Below are positions 35,801-44,199 of a stretch of 64,000 nucleotides of DNA, piece after piece. Within the stretch, counting starts at the first letter, position 1, and the number at the start of each line of letters is the position of its first letter. Both the position numbers and the translations under genes were made by a program. A model generated the notes under the pieces. That model worked only from the letters and a program-made list of their open reading frames with translations. It searched no databases and was not told the origin of the DNA. Where the stretch lies: the NCBI GenBank assembly GCA_964428175.1, contig CAYRXM010000003.1, forward strand, positions 28,880-92,879, read 5' to 3'. The stretch comes from CAYRXM01 sp964428175 (lineage in GTDB: Bacteria; Chloroflexota; Anaerolineae; JAFGEY01).

Positions 35801-38655
35801 TGTATCCCTCCATTCATGGTCAAACGCTTTTTTCCCAAACGGCGAACGGCAAGCCCGGCGACCAGCGCCAGGATGATACCGCACAACGTCGCCAGGCTGA
35901 TGCCCAGGCCGACGGTATAACTAGATGGTTTGTAGGTGAATTCAACCGTGTGTGTGCCAGGGGATAGTGAAACTGCACGAAAATTGGCATTAGCTTTAAG
36001 AATCTTGGATGGCTTACCATCGACGGTAACTTGCCAACCAGGGTACCAAGTATCTGTGAGGACGAGTTCGGTGACTTTAAAGTTATAGTTCTGCCCTGTT
36101 TCTGCATCTGGCACAATAGTTACGTTAAGCTTTATATGTTCTGGCTCATAAATAAGAACATCAACGGTGCTCTCAGAAGCATCAATCCCCGAAACAGAAT
36201 GAGTAAGTGACGCTTTGTTTCTTGGATCGATGGTCCAATCTAGAGTCCATGAAGATACAATTGCCATTCGTGCAGGATCGAAAGAGGCTTCCTGCATTTT
36301 TGCTATGGCCTGCTCATCATCGCCAATTTGGTAAGATTCCTTGACTACAAACGCCCTCGGCAGCGCGTCGAGCACCTCGTACACCTTGACGTCGCCCGAA
36401 TGTACCAGCCGATATTGGCCGTCGGTGGAGAGAAGCACCGGCACGTTGCTGCCGTCGCGTTCGTCGATCAGCGTCACCCCCTGGATGTGCAGCGTGCCCG
36501 ATTGGGCGATCACTTCCAGCCGGCGGAGTGTCGACGGTTTGGCCCACTGCACCCGCGCCGCCTGTCGCGCATCGACATTTTCGCCCACCTGCTTGCGGTA
36601 CAATGGCAAGACAAGTTCGCCATCCTCGGTGTCAAGTCGGATTTCGGCCACCTGGGCGTTTTCACCGATTGTTCCCTCGACCCAGGCGACGATGCCCAGC
36701 GCGTTGGCCGCGAAAGCGGGCAGATCGACGGTGCTGATGCTCGTTGTGCCTTCCTGACCCAACACCGCTTCAAAAGCCAGATCGTAAAACACGTCCTCGA
36801 TCCACACATCATTGACTTTATCGGTGATCACGTAACGCACGCCCAGCAGCGACAGCAGGCGCGCGGGCGGGACTCGCTTCAGGTTCTCGCGCAGCCGTCC
36901 GTCGGGTGAGACCTGGTCGGCGGGCAAAAGGAGCCGCTGCAAGTCGACGTAGCGCTGCAAGGGCAGCACGCCACCATCATAGCCATCGACGGCATAGACC
37001 TCCCAGGCCAGCGGCAGGTTGGGGGCTAAAATCTCCTTGCGCTTGGCGCTGACGACGTAATCGTAAATCGCCTTATCGTTCAACTGCCCGGCGAACACCT
37101 GCGCCATCTCGCCCTGATCGCCGGGGTCGAACAAAATGTCCGACATGCTCAACACGCGACCCGGCATCGGCTCCAGGCTTTGCGCGGCCAAAATGTGCGC
37201 CGGGGCCGTGCGCAAGGACGAAAACGCCTCCGGCGCGGTCGGGTGAGCGAGCGGCAAAGACTGGGCAGCCCAGAACAGTTCGGCAAGGGCAACAACAAGC
37301 ACGCCCACTCTCAACCCCCCCCGGCCGCTTCGCGGCTTCCCCCCCGCTTGCGGGGGGGATTGGGAGGGGAGGATTCTCTCCAACCCCACGCCGGCCAACG
37401 TCGCTGCGCCAAAGGCGTACAAGAACAGCCAGCGCGCCGGCACGCGAAACAGTCCAAACCCCGGCGCCAGCTTGTACAGCACCCAATATAGCGGATTGTA
37501 CCCGCCCAACGCCAGAAACAGCCCCAGCCCGGCCAGAACCAGCAGCTTGAAGGCCGGCCGGGCAGCATTCTCTTGGATGGCTGCCCACGCCGATGAAATA
37601 AAGCCACGACCGCTGGTCCTCGAACCACCCAACCACCCAACCACCCAAATGCCCAACCACCCAATCACCAATACCAACGGCACAACACCCATATAAGCGA
37701 TGTATTCCGTGAAAAAATCGCCGCCAAATTGATCGGCCAGGTTGGCCCCAAGCGGCGGCAAGAGCGTGTAGCGCAGCAGGCGCGGCAGCGGCTTGAGCGA
37801 AAAAGCGATCGCCTCGCGGTAGCTCAGCCCGCCGCCCCGGATCGACAGGCGCGACAGTTCCAGCGTCGGCACAAGCTGCACGGCAGCCAGCAGCACGCCG
37901 AGTAGCGCGATCAGGGCCAGGGCGAGCGCGGTCTGTCCCAGTGTTTTGAAATACGCCTTGACCGGCAGGCCTTTTGTGGGCCAAAGGACGGGCGCCATCG
38001 CGTACACGCCCAACCCAACCAGGCAAATATAGGTCGATTGTGTGTGCCCGGCCAGCAGCCCCAGTGCGACGATCAGACTGATGCCGATCAAATACCCGAT
38101 TTTTCCCAAAAATCGGGTATTGTGTGATTTTGCATCCCACAGCAGCAGCAGCAGCGGAAACCACGCCGACACATTGAGCTGGTTGACGTGCTCGACCATC
38201 CCGCTCAGGAACCCGCCGAACGCAAACGCGCTCGCCGCGATCAGCGCGGGGGGCACCGACAGCCGGAGCGACCGCCGCGCGTACAGGTAGCTGAAAACGC
38301 CAGCTAGCGCCACGTGAATGACGATCGACCACGTCACCAGGCGCGGCCCGTCGAGAAAGCACAAGGCGGCATTGAGCGGGTAAAACACCGCCGTCTGCGC
38401 GTTGGCAAGAAATGGCACGCCCATAAACAGGTACGGATTCCACAGCGGCACCCGCCCGCTGCACACCGCCTGCGCCGCGACCTGGCGATAAGGGTAAAAA
38501 TAGGTGAACGCATCCACTCCGGGCAGAATCTTGCCCGTCAGTGCGATTTCGCGGTAAAAGGCCAGGGTCAGCAGCACCAGCAGCGCCATCGCCGCCGCAT
38601 CCGCCAGCCACCCCTTATTCCTGATCCCTTGTTTCCTCTGTCTACCTTTTTCCAT
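35797..38655 (-). CDS. YfhO-type polytopic membrane protein (GT-C superfamily-like)
   Basis: 952 residues with about a dozen membrane helices over the first ~560 residues and a large extracytoplasmic C-terminal region (~560-930), then a last helix. Motifs LPGVDAFTYFYPYR, FMGVPFLANAQTAVFYP, WFPLLLLLWD and GFGLFRVPARWLF are those of YfhO proteins, linked to lipid-carrier sugar transfer and teichoic acid glycosylation in Firmicutes. Three short DNA insertions are read through: a hairpin at 38091-38121 (NTRFLGKIGY), a C-rich palindrome at 37311-37372 (SPPQAGGKPRSGRGG) and a CCAACCAC-type repeat at 37618-37678 (WVVGWLGG). They sit in loops. Probably operates with the GT39 genes upstream. Confidence 0.85.
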   Translation of the reverse strand: MEKGRQRKQGIRNKGWLADAAAMALLVLLTLAFYREIALTGKILPGVDAFTYFYPYRQVAAQAVCSGRVPLWNPYLFMGVPFLANAQTAVFYPLNAALCFLDGPRLVTWSIVIHVALAGVFSYLYARRSLRLSVPPALIAASAFAFGGFLSGMVEHVNQLNVSAWFPLLLLLWDAKSHNTRFLGKIGYLIGISLIVALGLLAGHTQSTYICLVGLGVYAMAPVLWPTKGLPVKAYFKTLGQTALALALIALLGVLLAAVQLVPTLELSRLSIRGGGLSYREAIAFSLKPLPRLLRYTLLPPLGANLADQFGGDFFTEYIAYMGVVPLVLVIGWLGIWVVGWLGGSRTSGRGFISSAWAAIQENAARPAFKLLVLAGLGLFLALGGYNPLYWVLYKLAPGFGLFRVPARWLFLYAFGAATLAGVGLERILPSQSPPQAGGKPRSGRGGLRVGVLVVALAELFWAAQSLPLAHPTAPEAFSSLRTAPAHILAAQSLEPMPGRVLSMSDILFDPGDQGEMAQVFAGQLNDKAIYDYVVSAKRKEILAPNLPLAWEVYAVDGYDGGVLPLQRYVDLQRLLLPADQVSPDGRLRENLKRVPPARLLSLLGVRYVITDKVNDVWIEDVFYDLAFEAVLGQEGTTSISTVDLPAFAANALGIVAWVEGTIGENAQVAEIRLDTEDGELVLPLYRKQVGENVDARQAARVQWAKPSTLRRLEVIAQSGTLHIQGVTLIDERDGSNVPVLLSTDGQYRLVHSGDVKVYEVLDALPRAFVVKESYQIGDDEQAIAKMQEASFDPARMAIVSSWTLDWTIDPRNKASLTHSVSGIDASESTVDVLIYEPEHIKLNVTIVPDAETGQNYNFKVTELVLTDTWYPGWQVTVDGKPSKILKANANFRAVSLSPGTHTVEFTYKPSSYTVGLGISLATLCGIILALVAGLAVRRLGKKRLTMNGGIQ
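37311..37372 (-). repeat. C-rich palindromic element inside yfhO-like gene
   Basis: ccccccccggccgcttcgcggcttcccccccgcttgcggggggg-type palindrome. The encoded peptide is SQSPPQAGGKPRSGRGG. Related elements occur in the GT39 gene at 41409-41456 and 41675-41769. It is in frame with the gene. Confidence 0.75.
37618..37678 (-). repeat. CCAACCAC-type repeat inside yfhO-like gene
   Basis: Tandem cccaaccacccaac units, peptide IGWLGIWVVGWLGG. A related insertion occurs at 39152-39190 (SWVVGWLGG) in the next gene. Confidence 0.65.
38091..38121 (-). repeat. In-frame palindromic element, 14-bp arms, peptide NTRFLGKIGY
   Basis: aatacccgattttt / aaaaatcgggtatt with 3-nt loop, entirely inside the YfhO-type coding region. 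Reading frame xTRfLgK matches two other in-gene palindromes. Confidence 0.8.
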
Positions 38656-40270
38656 ACAGCTCCATCAACGCAACGCCTCGATGTTCCAGACGCAGCGCCG
38701 GTTCGTGCCCGTCCAGCCAGCGGATCAGGTCTTGGTCGAAACCGGTCTGTCGATAGTGAACCAGCACCCAGTCGGCGGCCTCACGCGCGACGACAACACC
38801 TTCCTTGCCCGCGAACACGCTGGATGCGGTTTCGGGCCAGGCCATCCGCACATCCGCGCGCAGTTGGCCCTGGCGCTGGTAATAAAACAGCACGTCGTGG
38901 CTCCACGAGTCGACCCAGACCACGTCGCCCGCTTGGGCGTGTTCGTTGAGGTAGGGCAGGGCGGCGGCATAGGTTTCACACCAATATGTCGTTTCCAGCC
39001 CCAGCCGGGCCGCACCGCGCACCCCGCCGACGGTTTCCGAGTAATACGAGAGCAGGTGCGGGTACAGCCCACCCGCCGAAACCAACTGCGGCGCGATCAT
39101 CAATCCGACGACCACGGCCGCAAGCATCATTTGCATAGCGAATTTGCCCTGTACCACCCGACCACCTAACCACCCAACGACCCAACTACCCCCAATTCCC
39201 CCCAGCGCGGCCAGAAATGGGAACGCCGGCATGAACAGGCGGTCGTTGTCGTAGAGCAGGCTGTCGCCCAGCACCGGGATCGCCAGCGGCGCGGCGACGT
39301 TGATCAGCAGCAGCCCGCCCAGCGCTCGCTGCGACGGCTCGCGGCACACGCGCACCGCGCCGGTCAGACTGAGCAGGGCTGCTGTCAGTGGTGTCACCGC
39401 CAGGATTATCACCAAGGGGAAATGCCACGGCGGCGGCATCCAGAATCGATCCAGGTAATACTGACCGATCTTCCAGTGATCGACGGTGACAAAGCGGATG
39501 TACCAGTCCAGGCGCGGCCAGAACTGGGCTTTATCATACAGCCAGGGCCACACGGCGAGGAAAACGGGCAGGGCCAGCAAGCCCATCACAGCCAGTCGAC
39601 GCAATAGGTGCCAGCGCCTTTGAAAGAGGAGTACCCACGCCAGCAGTGTCGGCGGGACAAACACCGCGTTGACCTTGGTCGCCAGCGCCAACCCCCAGAT
39701 CAGCCCCAGCAGTATATCCCAGCCAATTCCACGTCGATCCTTGAGCAGCCAGAACGCAAACACGGTGGCCCAGACGGCTGTGGCTGCGGGCACGTCGAGC
39801 GCGGCCAGGTGGGCGTGAAAGAAAAAGCGCGGCATCGTCACCAGCAAGAGCGCGGCCATCAGCCCGGCGAATGGGCCGAAATGCCGGGCGACGAGCAGGT
39901 AAAGCATCGATACCAGCCCGCCGGCAAGCAGCATATTGCCCAGCCGGTGCGCGGTCAGGTCGTCCAGGTAACTTTTGGCGACGTTCCAGACCCACCCCGA
40001 CCAGATTTTGTCCAGTGGAGGGTGCTCGTGGTTGGCGCGCCAATAGGCTTCGATCACCGGCGGCTGCATCGCCAGTTGGGGTGACGCTCTCAAGATATGA
40101 AACCAGCCCGCATACGACTCGGATGCGGCGATATAAGCCGGCTCGTCCCAGGTCAGGCCGATGTGCGGTGCGGTGAGGACCAGTATGACAACCACGAGCA
40201 GCCCCAAGCCGAAGGCGATCAAAACGTGCCGGCCGGAGTGAGCCTGAAATGCGGGATCGATGCGTTCCAC
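38642..40270 (-). CDS. GT39-type glycosyltransferase / polytopic membrane protein
   Basis: About 542 residues. Start GTG 40270 preferred (GGAGG 8 nt upstream); GTG 40279 is the alternative. Around ten membrane helices and the first-loop motif LTWDEPAYIA with the catalytic Asp-Glu of GT-C mannosyltransferases (PMT/ArnT family). HEHPPLDKIWSG and NDRLFMPAFPFLAAL are typical of this family. It presumably transfers a sugar from a polyprenyl-phosphate carrier to an acceptor on the outer face. An in-frame WVVGWLGG insertion (39152-39190) lies in a membrane/loop segment. It ends within the YfhO gene by 14 nt, so they are in one operon. Confidence 0.88.
   Translation of the reverse strand: MERIDPAFQAHSGRHVLIAFGLGLLVVVILVLTAPHIGLTWDEPAYIAASESYAGWFHILRASPQLAMQPPVIEAYWRANHEHPPLDKIWSGWVWNVAKSYLDDLTAHRLGNMLLAGGLVSMLYLLVARHFGPFAGLMAALLLVTMPRFFFHAHLAALDVPAATAVWATVFAFWLLKDRRGIGWDILLGLIWGLALATKVNAVFVPPTLLAWVLLFQRRWHLLRRLAVMGLLALPVFLAVWPWLYDKAQFWPRLDWYIRFVTVDHWKIGQYYLDRFWMPPPWHFPLVIILAVTPLTAALLSLTGAVRVCREPSQRALGGLLLINVAAPLAIPVLGDSLLYDNDRLFMPAFPFLAALGGIGGSWVVGWLGGRVVQGKFAMQMMLAAVVVGLMIAPQLVSAGGLYPHLLSYYSETVGGVRGAARLGLETTYWCETYAAALPYLNEHAQAGDVVWVDSWSHDVLFYYQRQGQLRADVRMAWPETASSVFAGKEGVVVAREAADWVLVHYRQTGFDQDLIRWLDGHEPALRLEHRGVALMELYGKR
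39152..39190 (-). repeat. CCACCCAAC-type repeat inside GT39 gene
   Basis: ccaccc-gaccacctaaccacccaac units encode SWVVGWLGGRVV. Shares the WVVGWLGG peptide with 37618-37678. Confidence 0.6.
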
Positions 40271-40360
40271 GGTGTCCACCTCCGTCTAGTGCTCCATCAA
40301 ACGAGATTGGATGGGGGATTTTGCTTGCACGGGATGGCTTTTCAACTATCGTTATTGGTT

Positions 40361-40508
40361 TGCAGGAGCATTAGGAGACCGCTGAAAAACCCAGTCTCAC
40401 GCAAAGGCGCATCCAACCACTGGTTGGCGACGCAAAGAATTTTAGAATATCTGGCATTTTCTTTCTTTTGCGCTATTCTTGGCGGCTTTGCGAGAATTGC
40501 CATTTTTC
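40361..40508 (-). repeat. Copy B of ~140-bp dispersed repeat (inverted relative to 1-142)
   Basis: The reverse complement of this stretch aligns with bases 1-142, differing mainly in a central ~20-nt block. It lies in the 291-nt gap between two GT39-type genes; no gene is supported in 40280-40561. Confidence 0.75.
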
Positions 40509-40561
40509 CAGCACGCTCCTAGCCAGCAATGCCGCAATTATACGTTCATCGACATAAATCG

Positions 40562-42088
40562 TCAAGGAACGACCGCGACGCGATAGAGGGTCAACTGCTC
40601 TGCGGCTAACACAGGGTCAAACCGCACGCCCTCGATTGCCGGGTCGAGCGGGCGCCAGTCGGGGAGGACGATGTACTGCTCGCGGGCCGGGTCGGTGCGC
40701 CCGGCTTCCTGGCGCAGATGCGCGCCGTCCTGCCACCAGCGCAGTTCGAAATCGGCGCCGTGCAGATAATAGGTGTAATGCCAGCGCAGCCAGTGATGGT
40801 AGAGCACTGCATCGGGCGCGGCGTTGGCCTTCAGGTAGGCGGCGACCCGGTCGATGCCCTGGTAGGCCCAGTGCTCCCCGCCGACCGGGTAGCCGTTGAA
40901 CGCCGCGCGCAGCCCGACGGCTAACGCGATCAGAATCGTCACCCCATAGGACACGTTTTTGACGTGACTTGATCGAAACGTCACGCTGCACGCGTGACCT
41001 ACACGCTGGATGATTTGCGCGCCCAGCAGCGCGGTTGGCGCGGCCAGCGGCAAGAGATAACGATCCCAGACGCTGAAATTAAACACAATATGAAGTACAA
41101 GATAGCATAGGGTGAACAAGACCCACAGTGCTTCCAGAAACCAGGGTTTTGCCAAAACCCTGGTTTCTTGTCTTTGAACGATCAGCAAACCGATCACGCC
41201 GATGACAAAAGCCAGCCCCAGTGTCCAGCCGCCGGTCAGGTAGCGCGCCCAGCCCAGCCAGTCGACCAACCGCGCCGGCCATTGGGCGATCGGCGCCCAG
41301 ACCAGCCCGCCGTAGCTGAGCGCGCTCTGGTCCCAGTAGCCGGGGCGGATGGCCCAACGTGCCGAGTCCCACCAGGTTGCCAGGCTCCAGGGCAAAAGAA
41401 AGCCCACGCCTCCCCTCAATCCCCCCCGCCTGCGGGGGGGAAGAGAAGGGGGGGCCGCCATATAGCCAACCACGACGACGAGCGGGATCAGCATCACTGC
41501 GTGCTGCTTGGTCGCGAAGGCCAGCCCGCTCAATAGCCCGGCCCAGAACCATCGACCGCGCGCGGCGGCGAGCAGCGCCCCCAGCCAGCACATCACCAGC
41601 ATCAAGTCGGTAAAGGCCGTGCGCGCAAACAAAATGTCGAACGGCGAGCAGGCGAGAAAGAATGCGGCCCAAGCCGCCCCCCCTCGGTCCCCCCCGTTTG
41701 CGGGGGGGAAGGGAAGGGGCGGCGATGGATTTCCTCCCCCCCGCACGCAGGGGGGATTGAGGGGGGGCATCCGATAGATCAACGCAATCCCGATCATACT
41801 GCACGCCAGGTTGACCCAACGCGCGGCGACTTCGCCGCAAGCGAGGCATTCGCTTGAGCCGAACAGCCGGAACGCGCCGGCCAGCGTGTACAGAAACAGC
41901 GGCGGCTTGTCGACCGGCTCGTCGAGCAAGAGCGGATCGTCGTCGAGGATGCGCAGCGCCCAGCCGGCATACAGCGCCTCGTCGGCGTGAAAGCGGTCGC
42001 GGGTCAGCCAGGCCACGCGCAGGGCAAAGGCCAGCAGCAAAATGGCGAGGATGGCGATTCGGTTCGTGTTGCTACGAGATTTAACCAT
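40562..42088 (-). CDS. GT39-type glycosyltransferase / polytopic membrane protein
   Basis: About 508 residues from ATG 42088. Around ten helices and the catalytic loop FHADEALYAGWALR, DKPPLFLY; SSECLACGE, KQHAVMLIPLVVV and WDRYLLPLAAPTA match dolichyl-phosphate-mannose-mannosyltransferase-like (GT39) proteins. Three DNA insertions are read in frame: a hairpin at 41137-41167 (ETRVLAKPWF) and two C-rich palindromes at 41409-41456 and 41675-41769 (PPSLPPRRRGGLRGG and two linked PP...GG units). There is no clear SD; TATACT 22 nt upstream suggests a short leader. No further gene on this strand for ~400 nt. Confidence 0.85.
   Translation of the reverse strand: MVKSRSNTNRIAILAILLLAFALRVAWLTRDRFHADEALYAGWALRILDDDPLLLDEPVDKPPLFLYTLAGAFRLFGSSECLACGEVAARWVNLACSMIGIALIYRMPPLNPPCVRGGGNPSPPLPFPPANGGDRGGAAWAAFFLACSPFDILFARTAFTDLMLVMCWLGALLAAARGRWFWAGLLSGLAFATKQHAVMLIPLVVVVGYMAAPPSLPPRRRGGLRGGVGFLLPWSLATWWDSARWAIRPGYWDQSALSYGGLVWAPIAQWPARLVDWLGWARYLTGGWTLGLAFVIGVIGLLIVQRQETRVLAKPWFLEALWVLFTLCYLVLHIVFNFSVWDRYLLPLAAPTALLGAQIIQRVGHACSVTFRSSHVKNVSYGVTILIALAVGLRAAFNGYPVGGEHWAYQGIDRVAAYLKANAAPDAVLYHHWLRWHYTYYLHGADFELRWWQDGAHLRQEAGRTDPAREQYIVLPDWRPLDPAIEGVRFDPVLAAEQLTLYRVAVVP
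41137..41167 (-). repeat. In-frame palindromic element, 15-bp perfect arms, peptide ETRVLAKPWF
   Basis: gaaaccagggttttg / caaaaccctggtttc with a 1-nt loop, inside the GT39 gene. Confidence 0.85.
41409..41456 (-). repeat. C-rich palindromic element, peptide PPSLPPRRRGGLRGG
   Basis: ctcccctcaatcccccccgcc-tgcgggggggaagagaaggggggg; long C-run and G-run arms. In frame within the GT39 gene. Confidence 0.75.
41675..41769 (-). repeat. Two adjacent C-rich palindromic elements, peptide with LNPPCVRGGG and PPANGGDRGG
   Basis: Two arms of cccccccgtttgcgggggg and ccccccgcacgcagggggg in direct succession within 95 nt, in frame; same family as 37311-37372 and 41409-41456. Confidence 0.75.
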
Positions 42089-42329
42089 AAATAAATGTAA
42101 ATAGACGCAAGTATAGTCTCTTTTGCGGATTGTCATGCCCGAATGTTGTTATCGGGCATCCACACGTTGTGAAAACTGAGTCTCCTGAAAAAAGGTCAAC
42201 AACGACGGACGAGGCAGAATTGTGAACACGTCAGGCATCTCGGAGCTTTGCTTATCGCGCTTAATAAACACAGGAGCAACGCCTAAACAGGCGATTTAAC
42301 GCATCATTGGCCTTTTTTCAGCAAAGCCA

Positions 42330-42364
42330 AAACTGGATTCCCGCCAACCCCATGCGGGAATGAC
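42330..42364. repeat. Short REP-like palindrome ggattcccgcc...gcgggaatgaca
   Basis: Related in core sequence to the element at 10420-10506. The surrounding 42089-42489 (about 400 nt) has no supported gene. Confidence 0.5.
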
Positions 42365-42489
42365 ATATTGTAGGGCGTGCTTGTTGCATGCCGATCCTAT
42401 TTGAGACATTATACCAGCAGGTTGCGCTGAACCAAAAAAGGCGGATCGCGCTCAAGCGCGATCCGCCCGGCAGAGGGGGAGGAGGATGG

Positions 42490-43389
42490 TTATTCGAACA
42501 TGTTCAAAAAACCGCCATAGCCGCGCAGCTGCGCCCGCGTCGATGCCGTGTCGCGTCCGATCAGTTGCTGCCACCAGGCGCGCCGGCGGAGGCTGGCGAC
42601 CTTTTGACGTACCCGCTTGGGCGGTTCCAGGCGGCCGCCCGGCTTGAGCGTGACCCCGGCGATCTCGGGCCGGTCGGCGATGTGGCTCACGCGCCAGCCT
42701 TTTTGCCCTTGTATGCGGTAGCCCGCTGCCCGCAGCTCGCGCTGCACGGCGCTTTCAAACCAGGAAGGAACCTCGGTATCCGGCCACGAAAAGGTCAGGT
42801 CGTCGCCGTAGCGGGTGTACCTGGCCCCGGCGCGCCGGGCCAGTTCGTCGAGCGCGCCGTCGAGGCCCACATTGACCAGGTTGCTCAGGCACGGGCTGGT
42901 CGGTGCGCCTTGCGGCAGGCCGTTCTGGTAGACGCACAGGCGCATCAGCACGCCCAGCGCTTGGCCGCGCCAGCCCTGACGAACCCAAAAGGCGCGCACG
43001 CGCTCCGCCGAGGTCGAGGCAAAGAAATCAGTCAGGTCGGCGGTGATGATGACCGCCTGCCCGGCATGGCGTTGGGCGTTGCGCACGATCGACGCGCCGG
43101 GCATAAATGCCGTCGCTACCGGGTGGACGGGCAGGTGGGCCAGGTAGCGGCGCAAGAGCCGTTCTTGCAGTTCTTTGAGCGCCGGTGACGGGGCCAGAAT
43201 CTGCCGCGCGTCGCCGCTTTTTTTCGGCACGGCAAAGGGGCGATAACTGTAGCGGCGGCCCATTCGCACGCTGCCCAGCTCGTCGACCGGGAGTTTGAGC
43301 AGCCCTGCCAGCTTGACTGAGCCTTCCGCGAGCGGCGGAGCGGGCTCAGAAAACAGGTTTTGAATCAAGCGGGGGAATTGGATGTGCAT
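42490..43389 (-). CDS. Retron-like reverse transcriptase
   Basis: 299 residues from ATG 43389; AGGAGG lies 7 nt upstream. RT motifs in order: PFAVPKKSGDARQI (RT1/2), SIVRNAQRHAG containing NAxxH (104-108), the retron-specific region X; ITADLTDFFAS (motif A, Asp118); NGLPQGAPTSPCLSN (156-170); YTRYGDDLTFSW (YxDD, 194-197). Region Y in retrons is VTG; here AGVTLKPGG (243-251) is a variant. No maturase (X), HNH or long C-terminal domain, which argues against a group II intron or DGR. The gene follows an SPFH gene by 95 nt, with a 14-bp hairpin just upstream. Retrons use such RNA to make msDNA, usually in phage defence with an effector. Whether this is a true retron is unproven. Confidence 0.85.
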   Translation of the reverse strand: MHIQFPRLIQNLFSEPAPPLAEGSVKLAGLLKLPVDELGSVRMGRRYSYRPFAVPKKSGDARQILAPSPALKELQERLLRRYLAHLPVHPVATAFMPGASIVRNAQRHAGQAVIITADLTDFFASTSAERVRAFWVRQGWRGQALGVLMRLCVYQNGLPQGAPTSPCLSNLVNVGLDGALDELARRAGARYTRYGDDLTFSWPDTEVPSWFESAVQRELRAAGYRIQGQKGWRVSHIADRPEIAGVTLKPGGRLEPPKRVRQKVASLRRRAWWQQLIGRDTASTRAQLRGYGGFLNMFE

Positions 43390-43404
43390 GAGGCGGCCTC
43401 CTTT

Positions 43405-43484
43405 CCAGGTGCGACGCGCGCCTGGCTGTAGTGTGTTCTGGCGCGCGCGTCGCACCAACGCAGCCCGGCGGGCTGGACAGCCCG
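43405..43484 (-). ncRNA. Candidate structured RNA upstream of the RT (msr-msd-like hairpins)
   Basis: On the minus strand two hairpins fill the gap between the SPFH stop and the RT ribosome binding site: a small stem CGGGCTG-tc-CAGCCCG (43469-43484) and a long stem GGTGCGACGCGCGC/complement (43408-43421 with 43443-43456; 14 bp, about 21-nt loop). A small stem followed by a long stem is the layout of retron msr-msd RNA. Flanking a1/a2 complementarity and the branching guanosine were not clearly found. It could instead be a terminator/attenuator without a T-run. Confidence 0.4.
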
Positions 43485-44180
43485 TTAGCTGCCTTTTGCC
43501 AACAACAGGTCGAGTCCGGGGATGACCAGCACATTGCCCGACTTGGAGGCCAGCGCGGCCAGCGTTTCCAGCTCTTGCAGGCGCATCGCGTTGGGGTTTT
43601 CCTGTAGTAGCTTGGCCGTGTTGGCCTTGGCCCGCGCGGCGGCGGTTTCGTGCCGGGCGGCGATCAGCTCGGCGCGGCCTTTGAGGTCGGCTTCGACCTC
43701 TTGCAGGAACACCGCGCGTACCACGCCCGGCAGTACGATGTCCTTGACGCCCACTCGCGTCACCGTGACGCCAAACTGTTCGGCGCGCGGCGCGATGTCG
43801 TCGTGCAGGTGCTTTGACAGCGCTTCGCGGTCGGCGAGCAGTTCTTCGACTGTCTTGCCGGTGATCTGTTCGCGCAGGGTGAGCTGCAGATCCTGATAGA
43901 GCTGATCGGTATAGCTCTCGACGTTGTGCGTCGCGGCCACTGGATCGGTCACCTTGAACTGCGCGATCAGCGTCACCCGCACGCCGACCTTGTCGCTGGT
44001 CAGCACTTCCTGGCCCTGAACCGTCTGGCTGGTTTCGCGCGTATCGACCTTGCGGATGTGGTGGTGCTGCCAAGGCCAGAGCACATAGCGCCCCGGCTCG
44101 ATCACACGCTCAAACTTGCCCTTTTTGTACATCAAACCACGTTCGTATTCCCAAACCTGAACGATCTGTCTGAATGTCAT
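43485..44180 (-). CDS. SPFH/Band 7 (slipin-like) domain protein
   Basis: 231 residues. Starts MTFRQIVQVWEYERGLMYKKGKF and shows a full SPFH core: YVLWPWQHHHIRKVDTR, VLTSDKVGVRVTLIAQFKV, LQLTLREQITGKTVEELLADR, FGVTVTRVGVKDIVLPG, then a coiled-coil stretch AELIAARHETAAARAKANTA typical of slipins. The usual N-terminal membrane hairpin is absent, so the protein may be soluble or peripheral. Stomatin-like proteins organise membrane microdomains and regulate membrane proteins. The operon with the RT suggests it as an effector or membrane-sensing partner. ATG has AAAGGAGGG 8 nt upstream. Confidence 0.9.
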   Translation of the reverse strand: MTFRQIVQVWEYERGLMYKKGKFERVIEPGRYVLWPWQHHHIRKVDTRETSQTVQGQEVLTSDKVGVRVTLIAQFKVTDPVAATHNVESYTDQLYQDLQLTLREQITGKTVEELLADREALSKHLHDDIAPRAEQFGVTVTRVGVKDIVLPGVVRAVFLQEVEADLKGRAELIAARHETAAARAKANTAKLLQENPNAMRLQELETLAALASKSGNVLVIPGLDLLLAKGS

Positions 44181-44199
44181 GATCCCTCCTTTATCGATG

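Noticed and set aside
42490..43389. RT as part of a group II intron or diversity-generating retroelement
   Set aside because: No maturase/HNH domain, no domain V-like hairpin, and no template/variable repeat pair seen nearby.
43390..44073. Reverse transcriptase frame extended to 527 codons (start near 44073)
   Set aside because: The additional N-terminal part is a shadow of the SPFH gene; ATG 43389 with AGGAGG is the real start.
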